Below are positions 50,729 to 60,051 of a stretch of DNA of 64,000 bases, one piece after another. The notes beneath the pieces were generated by a model. The model was not told the origin of the DNA, did not search any database, and saw nothing but the letters and a program-made list of their open reading frames with translations. The stretch covers positions 186,001 through 250,000 of the forward strand of contig NZ_BQYM01000002.1 in assembly GCF_026008515.1 (NCBI RefSeq). The letters are read 5' to 3'. Numbering within the stretch: position 1 is the first letter of the stretch; every line of letters begins with the position of its first letter. Source of the stretch: Hoyosella levis. GTDB taxonomy: Bacteria; Actinomycetota; Actinomycetes; Mycobacteriales; Mycobacteriaceae. Both the position numbers and the translations under genes were made by a program.

Positions 50729-51652
50729 CTATTCCTCCACCGTGACCGATGTGATTTCCGCGGGGACGCTCGGGGCCCCGTCGTCGGGGTTGCTCCCTGC
50801 CTCAGGATTCTCCGCGACTCCCGCTTGTGCAATGGCATCGATCACAGCGAGACCAGCATCATCGATCTGCCCGAAGATGTTGTATGCCGGGGCGAGCGTG
50901 GAATCGCCGTATACCAGGAAGAACTGGCTGCCATTGGTGCCTGGCCCGGCGTTGGCCATCGCGACCGTGCCGCGGGGATAGATCGTGCCGCCGCGGGGTG
51001 CCTCCTGGTACTGGTCTGCCGGGAACTCATCGGCGAACTCGTACCCGGGTCCACCGCCGCCGGTGGCAGAGGGGTCGCCGCACTGCAGGACAAGAATGCC
51101 CGCAGTGGTCAGGCGGTGGCAGCTCGTGCCGTCGAAGTAGCCTTGCTCGGCGAGGCTGACGAAGCTGTTGACGGTGCACGGGGACTTGGCGCGGTCCAGC
51201 GTCACGCCGACCGGCTCGCCGTTGAGGTTGATCGTGGCCGCGACGGTGCCTTCCGCGGGAATCCCCGTCTCGGCCGGGAGCTCGGCGTCCTTGGCAGCAG
51301 GCCGGGCGCTTTCGGCGTAGGTGCAATCAACGGTGGGTGGCAGTGCCTCGGCGCGCCCGGCTGGCAGTGCCTCGGGCTCGGGGATCTCCTGCTGCTCGTC
51401 GAAGAACTCGTCGAACTCCTCGTCGCCCTGGTCCTCCGCTGCGACGGACTCGCTGGCCTCGCTGCCTGCACCTGAATCATCGCCGCTCGCGAGCGTGTAC
51501 ACGCCAAACGTGGCACCGGCGAGGGCAACGACGCCCACAACGGCACCGATGCCGAGCAACGCCTTCTTGCGCCGTTCCTGCTTGCGCCGCTCCGCGATTG
51601 TCTGCTCGAGCGTGGTCCTCGCGGCCTCGCGCCGCTCCTGGTTCGACGCCAC
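50729..51652 (-). CDS. Membrane-anchored cyclophilin (Rv2582/PpiB-like), copy 2
   Basis: This 307-residue peptidyl-prolyl isomerase has a charged cytoplasmic N-terminus (ERRKQERRKK), one membrane segment (LLGIGAVVGVVALAGATFGVYTL), an acidic linker (EEFDEFFDEQQE) and an extracytoplasmic cyclophilin domain with C-H-R-L-T-T-A-G-I-L-V-L-Q-C-G-D-P, G-G-P-G-Y-E-F and G-S-Q-F-F-L-V-Y. The start is GTG 51652. It matches Rv2582. The lipoprotein paralogue directly downstream suggests an in-place duplication followed by a change of anchor type. Confidence 0.9.
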   Translation of the reverse strand: MASNQERREAARTTLEQTIAERRKQERRKKALLGIGAVVGVVALAGATFGVYTLASGDDSGAGSEASESVAAEDQGDEEFDEFFDEQQEIPEPEALPAGRAEALPPTVDCTYAESARPAAKDAELPAETGIPAEGTVAATINLNGEPVGVTLDRAKSPCTVNSFVSLAEQGYFDGTSCHRLTTAGILVLQCGDPSATGGGGPGYEFADEFPADQYQEAPRGGTIYPRGTVAMANAGPGTNGSQFFLVYGDSTLAPAYNIFGQIDDAGLAVIDAIAQAGVAENPEAGSNPDDGAPSVPAEITSVTVEE

Positions 51653-51746
51653 CGCGGCCGACCCCCTTGAATTGATTACGGTTTACCGCCTGACAGGCTA
51701 GCCGCATACCCTGAGAAGTACAGTGATTGGTTGCTGAGGAGCTCCT

Positions 51747-52502
51747 GTGTTGCAGGGGGCCCGCGGCCCGATCACCGGCGGCGCGCCGCGCAAGCGTGCC
51801 ACGGCAATGACGCAGGACGACTACCGGGAGAGTGGACGCGTGCGAGTAATGGGTTTCCCCGCCGGGATGTTCCAGACCAACTGCTACGTCATCGCGCTCG
51901 ATGACAACAACGAGTGCGTGGTGATCGATCCTGGGCAGGACGCGCTGCCGGCGCTGCGGAGCGTTTTCGATGAGCATGGCCTCGCGCCCGTGGCGGTCGT
52001 TCTCACCCACGGCCACCTCGACCACATGTGGTCGGCGCAGCCCTTGTGCGATGAGCATGGCATCCCCGCCTACATCCATCCCGAGGATCGCGGCATGCTC
52101 AGCGACCCCGCCTCCGGGATCGGCCCGCAGCTGAGCGGATTCATCGAGGGCATGGAGTTCCACGAGCCGGGCACGGTCAAGGATGTCCTGGACGGTGATG
52201 TGCTCGAGCTCGCGGGGATCGAGCTCGCGTTCGCCCACGCTCCGGGCCATACGAGGGGCTCGGTGATCGCGCGGACCCAGGTAGACACGGCCGATGGACC
52301 GCGTGACATAGTGTTCAGCGGCGATACGCTGTTCGCTGGGGGGATCGGACGATCCGATCTGCCGGGCGGGGACGCCGACCAGCTGATCCGCTCGATCAAG
52401 GAGACCCTGCTCGTGCTCGATGACGGCACCACGGTGCTGCCCGGGCACGGGGGAGCGACCACGGTCGGGCATGAGCGAGCCACCAACCCGTTCCTTCGCT
52501 AG
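51747..52502 (+). CDS. Metallo-beta-lactamase-fold hydrolase (Rv2581c, glyoxalase II-like)
   Basis: This 251-residue binuclear-zinc hydrolase resembles hydroxyacylglutathione hydrolase (glyoxalase II). The metal motif is T-H-G-H-L-D-H (HxHxDH), with H-A-P-G-H-T-R-G-S, F-S-G-D-T-L-F and L-P-G-H-G-G-A-T-T-V-G-H-E. Thiol cofactor in this group of bacteria would be mycothiol or coenzyme-free; not testable here. GTG 51747 has GAGGAG upstream, but the conserved part starts near residue 30, so ATG 51807 is an alternative. Divergent from the cyclophilins. Confidence 0.88.
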   Translation: MLQGARGPITGGAPRKRATAMTQDDYRESGRVRVMGFPAGMFQTNCYVIALDDNNECVVIDPGQDALPALRSVFDEHGLAPVAVVLTHGHLDHMWSAQPLCDEHGIPAYIHPEDRGMLSDPASGIGPQLSGFIEGMEFHEPGTVKDVLDGDVLELAGIELAFAHAPGHTRGSVIARTQVDTADGPRDIVFSGDTLFAGGIGRSDLPGGDADQLIRSIKETLLVLDDGTTVLPGHGGATTVGHERATNPFLR

Positions 52503-52516
52503 CCCCAACTCGCGGG

Positions 52517-52545
52517 GGGACATGGGCGGGGACATGGGCAGGGAC
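52517..52545. repeat. Two and a half copies of a 12-bp repeat
   Basis: GGGACATGGGCG (52517-52528), GGGACATGGGCA (52529-52540) and a partial GGGAC follow the metallo-hydrolase stop, in the 138-bp gap before hisS. Function unknown. Confidence 0.75.
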
Positions 52546-52578
52546 TCCACGCGCCCGGCATCGAATCCGACAGTGACA

Positions 52579-52620
52579 GCTCGACGCAGACAGTTCGACG
52601 CAGACATCTCGACCCAGCCA
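52579..52620. repeat. Three tandem 14-bp repeats upstream of hisS
   Basis: GCTCGACGCAGACA (52579), GTTCGACGCAGACA (52593) and a diverged TCTCGACCCAGCCA (52607) are arranged head to tail, ending 20 bp before the hisS start. The unit length is the same as the array at 897-966, but the sequence is unrelated. It could affect hisS expression; no known regulator site is recognised. Confidence 0.75.
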
Positions 52621-52640
52621 GAAAGCCAAGACACCAGACC

Positions 52641-53903
52641 GTGAGCACAAGATTCTCGGCCCCCAAGGGCGTACCCGACTATGTGCCGCCCCAGTCGGCA
52701 CAGTTCGTAGCTGTTCGCGATGCGCTCCTGCGGGCCGCGTCGCTCGCTGGCTACGGGCATATCGAGCTGCCGGTGTTCGAGGACACTGCCCTGTTCGCCC
52801 GCGGCGTCGGTGAATCCACCGATGTGGTGACGAAGGAGATGTATACCTTCGCCGATCGGGGTGGCCGCTCGGCCACCCTGCGCCCCGAGGGCACCGCTGG
52901 GGTGATGCGGGCCGTCATCGAGCATGGCCTCGACCGTGGCGCGCTACCGGTGAAGCTGCGCTACTCCGGGCCCTTCTTCCGGTATGAGCGTCCCCAGGCC
53001 GGGCGCTACCGCCAGCTCCAGCAGGTTGGTGTCGAGGCGATCGGAATCGATGACCCCGCCCTCGACGCCGAGGTCATCGCGGTCGCCGATGCGGGATTCC
53101 GCAGCCTGGGGCTCTCCGGCTTCCGGCTCGACATCACCTCGCTCGGTGATGACACCTGCCGGCCCCAGTACCGGGAGGTCCTGCAAGAGTTCCTGCTCGG
53201 GCTTGATCTTGATGCCGAGACCCACGAGCGGGCCAAGCTCAACCCGCTCCGCGTGCTCGACGACAAGCGACCGCACATCAAGGAGATGACCGCTAGCGCG
53301 CCCTTGATGCTCGACCATCTCTCTGACAGCGCCAAGGCCCACTTCGATGAGGTCCTGGGCCACCTCGATCGGCTCGGCGTGCCGTACACCATCAATCCGC
53401 GGCTGGTGCGGGGCCTGGACTATTACACCAAGACCACGTTCGAGTTCGTCCATGAGGGCCTCGGCGCGCAATCCGGCATTGGCGGAGGCGGCCGCTATGA
53501 CGGCCTCATGGCAGAGCTAGGCGGGCAGCAGCTCTCCGGCATCGGCTTTGGCATTGGCGTCGATCGCACCGTCCTCGCGCTCGAGGCCGAGGCCGTCGCG
53601 GCTGCCTCCACCGCGCGCTGCGAGGTCTTCGGGGTTCCGATGGGCCAGGCCGCGCGCGAGCGCATGGTCACGATCCTCGGCGAGCTCCGTGCCGCTGGGA
53701 TCCGCGCCGACATGGCCTATGGCGGACGCGGCGTGAAGGGCGCGATGAAGGCAGCGGACAAGTCCGGTGCCCGGATCGCCCTGATGCTCGGTGACCGCGA
53801 CCTCGCCGAGGGGACCATCGGCATCAAGGAGCTCGCGACGGGCGAGCAGCGATCGGTGCCACTCGACGATATCGTCGCGGAAGCAGGGACCCTCCATGCC
53901 TGA
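52641..53903 (+). CDS. hisS: Histidyl-tRNA synthetase
   Basis: HisS charges tRNA-His. The 420-residue class II enzyme has P-K-G-V-P-D-Y near the N-terminus, motif 2 [22 protein letters not shown], the histidine-A loop [22 protein letters not shown], and motif 3 [10 protein letters not shown]. Start GTG 52641. The last eight bases overlap the next gene. Confidence 0.96.
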   Translation: MSTRFSAPKGVPDYVPPQSAQFVAVRDALLRAASLAGYGHIELPVFEDTALFARGVGESTDVVTKEMYTFADRGGRSATLRPEGTAGVMRAVIEHGLDRGALPVKLRYSGPFFRYERPQAGRYRQLQQVGVEAIGIDDPALDAEVIAVADAGFRSLGLSGFRLDITSLGDDTCRPQYREVLQEFLLGLDLDAETHERAKLNPLRVLDDKRPHIKEMTASAPLMLDHLSDSAKAHFDEVLGHLDRLGVPYTINPRLVRGLDYYTKTTFEFVHEGLGAQSGIGGGGRYDGLMAELGGQQLSGIGFGIGVDRTVLALEAEAVAAASTARCEVFGVPMGQAARERMVTILGELRAAGIRADMAYGGRGVKGAMKAADKSGARIALMLGDRDLAEGTIGIKELATGEQRSVPLDDIVAEAGTLHA

Positions 53904-54555
53904 CGACTCCAGCAATTCCGGCAATCCGCGCGCGGCAGAACCCGTTGCGCTCGATCTCGTCCGGCGCGAGATCGTGGTTCCCAAGCTGCGCCGCATCGCG
54001 CTGATCAGCATTGCCGTCGGCATCCTCATCACCATGCTTGTTTCACTCTTCGCGCCGTTCTGGGTCGCGATCCTCATTGGGGCCGTCACGGGTGGGCCGC
54101 CCGCGCTGGGCTCCTACCTGGCTGCGCGCCGGGCCTACTGGCTGGCAGGCCGCACGGTCCACGCACGGACCCTCGCGACCCGCACCGTCGAGATCGGTGG
54201 CCTGACGCGGGCAGAGCTCGTCGTGCAGCCGGGGCGCTTCCGGCAGGTCCACCTCGCTCTCGCTGATCGTGACAACTCGGTCGCCATACCGCTTGCCCTG
54301 TACGGAGCCGACCGCGGCGCCGAGCTCGATATCATGGCTATTCGGCGCCTCGCCGACGTGCTCGCCATGAGCGAGCTCATCAGCGCGGAGATCGTCTCGC
54401 GCGTGCTCGTCGAGCACCTTCGGGCCGAGGCGCGCGGCGCGGGCCTCACCACGCGCCCGCTCTTCCGGGCCGTGACCCGGGCCGAGGAGACCGCGCCCTC
54501 GTCGCGCGTGGCGCTATCGGAAGAGGACCTCGCCCTCATCATCGACGCCGAGTAG
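53896..54555 (+). CDS. Uncharacterised membrane protein downstream of hisS
   Basis: This 219-residue protein has two adjacent hydrophobic segments (roughly residues 36-57 and 60-77: [19 protein letters not shown] and [19 protein letters not shown]), then a soluble C-terminal part of ~140 residues with a R-T-V-H-A-R-T-L and [10 protein letters not shown] end. It overlaps hisS by eight bases, so they are co-translated. I do not recognise a domain. Hydropathy suggests a membrane hairpin with a cytoplasmic domain. Confidence 0.7.
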   Translation: MPDDSSNSGNPRAAEPVALDLVRREIVVPKLRRIALISIAVGILITMLVSLFAPFWVAILIGAVTGGPPALGSYLAARRAYWLAGRTVHARTLATRTVEIGGLTRAELVVQPGRFRQVHLALADRDNSVAIPLALYGADRGAELDIMAIRRLADVLAMSELISAEIVSRVLVEHLRAEARGAGLTTRPLFRAVTRAEETAPSSRVALSEEDLALIIDAE

Positions 54556-54616
54556 AAGCCCGGGCGCATACGTAGCGGATTCCGGCAACCGCTGACACCA
54601 CGACGCCCGGTGCGGG

Positions 54617-55849
54617 ATGATCACATGCATGGGACGCACCGAGGCGCTCAGGCATGCGGTCTCCGACCGCAAGGACGCCGTGCTGCGCCGGTCGCTGGAA
54701 GTTGTCTCCGGGCCCGAGGGAATGCTGGTCTCCGGGCCCGAGTCCGAGGTGCAGACCTACACCGAGCGCGTGCTCAGAGAGGCCCCGGGGTCCGCCGCCG
54801 CGGAAGTAGTGCCGCTGCGGCTGCTGCCCGCGGTGCCGGGACCGAGCGTGCTGCGCCGTCGCAGCGGGGTCTTCCTCAAGGTGGCTCCCGCCACGCGGAG
54901 CATCCTCGCTGCGCGCGGCGTGCTGCCGGGCAGCGATGGCATCTTCCGCAGCACCTTGCGCGGGGCGAACGCTATCCGTGCCGCGCACCTGCATTGGATC
55001 ACCTCAGCGATCAGTCCGCGCAGCATCATCAACGCGCACGCGACATTCTCCTTGATGGCACTGCGCACCGCGGTTCGCGATACCGAGTCCGCGATCGACC
55101 GTGTGGGCGGCACCGCGGACCGGGTGCTTGCCCTCGCCGAGGCATCCCGGGTCGGTGACGTGGTCGGCCACCACCGCGCGCTCCGCAGGCTCGTGCGCAC
55201 TGTCGATGACACGGGCGTGCTCACCTCGGCGGACTGGACGGCAGTGGCACCGATCGGGCCGATGCTCGAGGTGACGGTGGAACGCCTCCGCGCCCACGCC
55301 CGCCGCGCGCTCGAATCGATCCCCCGCGACGACTCCGTGCCGGATCGCTCGCGCCTGCTCGCCGCGGCGATCGACGACAATCGGCTGGGGGAGACGTTGC
55401 AGCTCCTTCTCGTGGCCGAGGAATCGGTGTACATGTGGCAGCAGCTTCGCATCGAACGGGTCCGGCAGGCCGAGCCCGAGCACTTGCATTCGGTCATCGC
55501 GTCCTCCCGCGAGCAGCTCGAGGAGCACAGCGATCGCGATCGTGACATCGTGCGTGCCCTGCGCGAGCAGCTCGGGAGCCTTGGTTCGGTGCGGGTGCGC
55601 GAGATCCACCGCCTGGGCTCGACGCATCGCTTGAGGCGATCCATCAGCCAGTTGCAGGACGATCTCGAGGAGTTCACCGACTCGCGCGATGGGCAGCTCG
55701 CGGGCTGGCTCGATGATGAGGACCCGGCTCTCGCGGCCGCGCTGCAGGAGATGCGCCGGCGCGCGACCGGGGTGGGTCGCGCGGCGCGGGGCCGACTGGG
55801 CCAGGTGGGCAGCCAGCTGCATTCGATGACCCGTCCGCGGAACGACTAG
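54617..55849 (+). CDS. Uncharacterised helical protein, 410 residues
   Basis: No named domain is recognised. The protein is soluble, rich in Arg, Leu, Ala and Ser, and mostly helical. The N-terminal ~95 residues may be a small alpha/beta domain (VVSGPEGMLVSGPESEVQTYTE). The middle (residues ~150-280) has amphipathic helices with conserved-looking D-R-V-G-G-T-A-D-R-V-L-A-L-A-E-A-S-R and H-H-R-A-L-R-R-L-V-R-T-V-D. The last third is coiled-coil-like (EQLEEHSDRDRDIVRALREQLG ... ISQLQDDLEEF). Either ATG 54617 or ATG 54629 could start it. It stands between a membrane protein and an MFS gene with no operon overlap. Confidence 0.7.
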   Translation: MITCMGRTEALRHAVSDRKDAVLRRSLEVVSGPEGMLVSGPESEVQTYTERVLREAPGSAAAEVVPLRLLPAVPGPSVLRRRSGVFLKVAPATRSILAARGVLPGSDGIFRSTLRGANAIRAAHLHWITSAISPRSIINAHATFSLMALRTAVRDTESAIDRVGGTADRVLALAEASRVGDVVGHHRALRRLVRTVDDTGVLTSADWTAVAPIGPMLEVTVERLRAHARRALESIPRDDSVPDRSRLLAAAIDDNRLGETLQLLLVAEESVYMWQQLRIERVRQAEPEHLHSVIASSREQLEEHSDRDRDIVRALREQLGSLGSVRVREIHRLGSTHRLRRSISQLQDDLEEFTDSRDGQLAGWLDDEDPALAAALQEMRRRATGVGRAARGRLGQVGSQLHSMTRPRND

Positions 55850-55888
55850 GCGCCCAGCTCCAACTAGTCGCCAGCGCCGGGGTGGCGC

Positions 55889-57148
55889 ATGATGGTGCGC
55901 GTGCCCTCATTGGATGCGTTGCGGCTGCCGGTAGTGGTGTGGCTGGCCGCGCTCGCCGCGTATGTGGTGGCGGTGCTCAATCGCACCTCGCTCGGTGTTG
56001 CTGGCCTGGATGCGACGGAGCGCTATGGGGTCACTGCGTCGATGCTCTCGCTCTTCGTGGTGCTGCAGGTCCTGGTCTATGCCGCGATGCAGATCCCGTC
56101 CGGGCTGCTGCTGGATCGGTTCGGCTCGCGCGCGATGATCTCGACGGGCCTGGTGATCATGGCCGGTGGCCAGGGAATGCTGGCGCTGAGCGAGGAGCTG
56201 GGCCTGGCGATCGCCGCGCGCGTGCTGGTCGGTCTCGGCGATGCTTTGGTGTTCATCGCCGCGATACGGGTGATCCCGCAGTGGTTCCCGGCGCGCCAGG
56301 TCCCGCTGTTCACGCAGTTGACGGGCATCCTGGGACAGTCGGGGCAAGTGTTGTCGGCGGTGCCGCTGGCGTGGTTGCTGCATGGTGCGGGGTGGTCGGC
56401 GGCGTACGCGTCGGCGGCGTCCTTGTCGGTGCTCGTGGCGGTGGGTGTCCTGGCGGTGGTGCGCGATGATCCGTCGGGCACCCGGGTCGCGGTGCGCGCT
56501 GGCTCGGTCGCAGCAGTGCTGGCTGGCATCGCGGCTGTGTGGTCGCGGCCGGGCACGCGCCAGGGCTTCTATGGCCACATGGGCACAGCGTTCTCCGGCA
56601 ACGTGTTCGTGCTGCTGTGGGGCTTTCCGTTCCTCGTGGGGGCGCAGCAGCTCGATGCGTCGGTGGCGAGCGGCTTCCTGGCGCTGTTCGTGGCGGCGAC
56701 CGTGACAGTGGGTCCGTTTATCGGTGTGCTCACTGGTCGCTATCCGTGGCGGCGGGAGCTGATCGTGCTGGGGATCATCGCGGTCAACGCGGCGGCGTGG
56801 TCGGTGATGCTGCTCGTGCCGTGGCCGGCGCCTGGCTGGTTGATCGGGTTGCTTGTGGTGGCGCTGGCGACAGGTGGCCCAGGCTCGGTGATCGGGTTCG
56901 ATCTGGCGCGCACGTCGAATCCCCCGGAGCAGCTGGGCCTGGCACAGGGAATGGTCAACCAGGGTGGGTTCGTGGCGACGCTCGTGACGACGGGGCTCGT
57001 GGGGGTGGTGCTGACCGTGGCGGGCGGCTACACCGCGGAGGCGTTCCGGCTCGCGTGGCTGGTGCAGGTCCCGGTGTGGGCGGTAGCGGTAGCCGGAGTC
57101 GTCGTCATGGGGCGCAAGGCCCGGGCCGAGGCGTCCCTGGAGGCCTAG
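55889..57148 (+). CDS. MFS transporter
   Basis: This 419-residue major-facilitator protein has about 12 membrane segments. Motif A between segments 2 and 3 is G-L-L-L-D-R-F-G-S-R. A duplicated half and a motif near segment 8 (FIGVLTGRYPWRRE) are consistent with the fold. It resembles nitrate/nitrite- or sugar-phosphate-type and hypothetical actinobacterial carriers, but the substrate cannot be told. ATG 55889 is followed by another ATG at 55892. It converges on the zinc-peptidase gene with only 11 bp between stops. Confidence 0.88.
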   Translation: MMVRVPSLDALRLPVVVWLAALAAYVVAVLNRTSLGVAGLDATERYGVTASMLSLFVVLQVLVYAAMQIPSGLLLDRFGSRAMISTGLVIMAGGQGMLALSEELGLAIAARVLVGLGDALVFIAAIRVIPQWFPARQVPLFTQLTGILGQSGQVLSAVPLAWLLHGAGWSAAYASAASLSVLVAVGVLAVVRDDPSGTRVAVRAGSVAAVLAGIAAVWSRPGTRQGFYGHMGTAFSGNVFVLLWGFPFLVGAQQLDASVASGFLALFVAATVTVGPFIGVLTGRYPWRRELIVLGIIAVNAAAWSVMLLVPWPAPGWLIGLLVVALATGGPGSVIGFDLARTSNPPEQLGLAQGMVNQGGFVATLVTTGLVGVVLTVAGGYTAEAFRLAWLVQVPVWAVAVAGVVVMGRKARAEASLEA

Positions 57149-57159
57149 GCGAAACGGAA

Positions 57160-58050
57160 CTAGCCGAGATCGCCGGCGGCGAAAGTGTCGCAGGCGCTGA
57201 CCTGCCCGGTGCGGTACCCGGTGAGGAACCATTGCTGGCGCTGGGCGGAGGAGCCGTGCGTCCAGGACTCGGGATTGACCTGCCCGGTGGTGGATTGCTG
57301 GATGCGATCATCACCAACGGCCTCGGCGGCGGAGAGCGCGTCGGCGATGTCCTGGTCGGACAACGGCAGCAGGAAGGGCTCGCTCATGCCCGGCAGCGGA
57401 GTCTTGTCGGCGTAGTGGGCCCAGATGCCGCCGTAGCAGTCTGCTTGCAGCTCGGCCCGCACCGCGCCGGACTCGGGGCCGCGGGGATCCTCGCGGGACC
57501 TGCGCAGGTCGCCGAGGAGGTTCTGGATGTGGTGCCCGAACTCGTGGGCAACGACATACTGCTGGGCGAGGGGGCCGGTGGAGGCACCGAACTGGCGGGC
57601 GAGCACGTTGAAGAAGCCGGCGTCGAAGTAGGTCGTGTCGTCGGCGGGGCAGTAGAAGGGACCGACAGCGCTGGTGGCGTTGCCGCACCCCGTGCTGGTG
57701 GCGCCGGTGAACAGGTGCACCCCGGGGGCGGTGTAGGTGCCAGGGAGGAGCTCGGACCAGATGGCGTCGAGGGATTCCGCGGTGGCACCGATGCGGCAGT
57801 TGATGTCCTCGTTGGCGGCCTCGCCGGTGGTGCAGTGCTCGATGCTGGGGCCAGCCTCGCCACTGCCCGCGCCGCCAGTACCGCTCGATAGTCCGGGCAC
57901 CTGATTGGGGTCGCCGCCGGCGAGCAGGACGATGGCGAGGATGACGAGCGCGCCAAGGCCGCCTCCGCCCGCCGCGATCTTCGTGCCGCGCCCCCGCCCA
58001 CCGCTGGTCATGCGGTTCGGGTTGGTGCGGGCGCTCGGGTTGAAGGTCAT
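57160..58050 (-). CDS. Membrane-anchored neutral zinc metallopeptidase (YpfJ type, Rv2575-like)
   Basis: This 296-residue protein has one N-terminal membrane segment ([13 protein letters not shown]) and an extracytoplasmic zinc-peptidase domain of the putative neutral zinc metallopeptidase family. The active-site motif H-E-F-G-H-H (HExxH) is in [16 protein letters not shown], and downstream [11 protein letters not shown] contains the third-ligand region. [12 protein letters not shown] and W-F-L-T-G-Y-R-T-G are also typical. I start at Met 58050, the first that gives the usual short basic N-terminus. The substrate is unknown. Confidence 0.9.
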   Translation of the reverse strand: MTFNPSARTNPNRMTSGGRGRGTKIAAGGGGLGALVILAIVLLAGGDPNQVPGLSSGTGGAGSGEAGPSIEHCTTGEAANEDINCRIGATAESLDAIWSELLPGTYTAPGVHLFTGATSTGCGNATSAVGPFYCPADDTTYFDAGFFNVLARQFGASTGPLAQQYVVAHEFGHHIQNLLGDLRRSREDPRGPESGAVRAELQADCYGGIWAHYADKTPLPGMSEPFLLPLSDQDIADALSAAEAVGDDRIQQSTTGQVNPESWTHGSSAQRQQWFLTGYRTGQVSACDTFAAGDLG

Positions 58051-58217
58051 GCGCGCATTTTTCCACCTGCCGGGGCCACCGCGCGCCAAATCGGTTTCTC
58101 GCGCGCGGATGCCGCACCGTAGGATCGACGATGGCATGCGCGCGTGCTGCCCGATGGGCTGTCGCGCGCGTGCATCGAGTGGTTTGGTTCGGTTGTGCCC
58201 GTGAGGAAAGGATCCCC

Positions 58218-59996
58218 GTGCTTCGCACCCATTTGGCAGGTTCGCTTCGCGCCGAGCATGCCTCCCAGTCCGTGACTTTGTCCGGCTGGGTGGCTCGTCG
58301 CCGCGACCACGGTGGCGTCATCTTCATCGATTTCCGTGATGCGTCCGGCGTGTGCCAGGTGGTGTTCCGTGATGAGGCGGTGCTCGCGCAGGCGCACCGG
58401 TTGCGGGCGGAGTACTGCATCAGCGTGACGGGCGTGGTGGAGATGCGTCCCTCGGGCAACGCGAACTATGAGATCCCCACCGGCGAGATCGAGGTGAACG
58501 TCACTGAGCTCGTGGTGCTCAACGAGAGCGCGGCCCTGCCGTTCCAGCTCGATGAGGCCAGCGTGGGCGAGGAGACGCGCCTGCGCTACCGCTACCTCGA
58601 CCTGCGGCGCGAGGGGCCCGGCCACGCGTTGCGCCTGCGGTCGCATGTGAACGCGGCGGCGCGGTCGGTGCTCGCCCGGCATGAGTTCGTGGAGGTGGAG
58701 ACGCCAACGCTGACCCGCTCGACGCCGGAGGGCGCCCGCGACTTCCTCGTCCCCGCCCGCTTGCAGCCAGGCAGCTTCTACGCGCTGCCGCAGTCGCCGC
58801 AGCTGTTCAAGCAGTTGCTGATGGTCGCTGGCGTGGAGCGGTACTACCAGATCGCCCGCTGCTATCGCGATGAGGATTTCCGCGCGGACCGGCAGCCCGA
58901 GTTCACCCAGCTCGATCTCGAGATGAGCTTCGTGCGGCAGGACGATGTGATCCTCCTGGCCGAGGAGATCCTGGCCGGGCTGTGGAAGCTCATCGGGCAC
59001 GAGATCGAGACCCCCATCCCGCGGATCACCTACCACGAGGCGATGCGCCGTTTTGGCACCGACAAGCCCGACATGCGGTTCGGCATCGAGCTCGTCGAGT
59101 GCGCCGGCTTCTTCAAGGACACACCATTCCGGGTCTTCCAGTCGCCGTACGTCGGCGCGGTAGTGATGCCGGGCGGGGCGAGCCAGCCACGGCGGGAGCT
59201 CGATCGCTGGCAGGAGTGGGCGAAGCAGCGTGGCGCCAAGGGGCTCGCCTACATCCTCATCGGCGACGATGGCACGCTCGGTGGCCCGGTGGCGAAGAAC
59301 CTGTCCGACGCCGAGCGGGAAGGGCTGGCCGCGCATGTCGGCGCCAAGCCCGGCGATTGCGTGTTCTTCGCGGCGGGGGCCCCGAAGTCCTCGCGGGCAT
59401 TGCTCGGCGCGGCCCGTGGCGAGATCGCTCGCCGGATCGGTGCCATCGATGAGGATGCCTGGGCATTCGTGTGGGTCGTGGACGCACCGATGTTCGAGCC
59501 CGCCGAGGAAGCCACGGCGAGCGGCGATGTGGCGCTGGGCAACAGCTCGTGGACGGCGGTGCATCACGCGTTCACCTCGCCCAAGCCGGATTGCCTCGAC
59601 ACCTTCGACACCGATCCTGGCTCGGCGCTGGCCTATGCCTATGACATCGTCTGCAACGGCCATGAGATCGGTGGCGGCAGCATCCGTATCCATCGCCGCG
59701 ATGTGCAGGAGCGCGTGTTCTCGGTGATGGGCATCTCCGAGGAGGAGGCGCAGGAGAAGTTCGGCTTCCTGCTTGATGCCTTCGCGTACGGCGCTCCGCC
59801 GCACGGGGGCATCGCCTTCGGCTGGGATCGCATCGTGTCGCTGCTCGCGCGCACGGATTCGATCCGCGATGTCATCGCGTTCCCGAAGTCTGGCGGCGGG
59901 GTGGATCCGTTGACCGACGCGCCCGCGCCGATCACCGCGCAGCAGCGCAAGGAATCCGGCATCGATGCGAAGCCGGCGCCACGACAGCGTTCCTGA
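58218..59996 (+). CDS. aspS: Aspartyl-tRNA synthetase
   Basis: AspS charges tRNA-Asp, and in many actinobacteria also tRNA-Asn. The 592-residue class II enzyme has an N-terminal OB anticodon domain ([19 protein letters not shown]), the flipping-loop region, motif 2 [23 protein letters not shown], a bacterial GAD insertion and motif 3 G-G-I-A-F-G-W-D-R. The start is GTG 58218, with AAAGGA upstream. A -10-like TAGGAT at 58120-58125 suggests a ~90-bp leader. It is divergent from the zinc-peptidase gene. Confidence 0.96.
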   Translation: MLRTHLAGSLRAEHASQSVTLSGWVARRRDHGGVIFIDFRDASGVCQVVFRDEAVLAQAHRLRAEYCISVTGVVEMRPSGNANYEIPTGEIEVNVTELVVLNESAALPFQLDEASVGEETRLRYRYLDLRREGPGHALRLRSHVNAAARSVLARHEFVEVETPTLTRSTPEGARDFLVPARLQPGSFYALPQSPQLFKQLLMVAGVERYYQIARCYRDEDFRADRQPEFTQLDLEMSFVRQDDVILLAEEILAGLWKLIGHEIETPIPRITYHEAMRRFGTDKPDMRFGIELVECAGFFKDTPFRVFQSPYVGAVVMPGGASQPRRELDRWQEWAKQRGAKGLAYILIGDDGTLGGPVAKNLSDAEREGLAAHVGAKPGDCVFFAAGAPKSSRALLGAARGEIARRIGAIDEDAWAFVWVVDAPMFEPAEEATASGDVALGNSSWTAVHHAFTSPKPDCLDTFDTDPGSALAYAYDIVCNGHEIGGGSIRIHRRDVQERVFSVMGISEEEAQEKFGFLLDAFAYGAPPHGGIAFGWDRIVSLLARTDSIRDVIAFPKSGGGVDPLTDAPAPITAQQRKESGIDAKPAPRQRS

Positions 59997-60051
59997 TCAT
60001 CGGGGAGCTTCGGGTGACGTGGCTGCCGTGTAGTGCGATGATCGACAAGCG

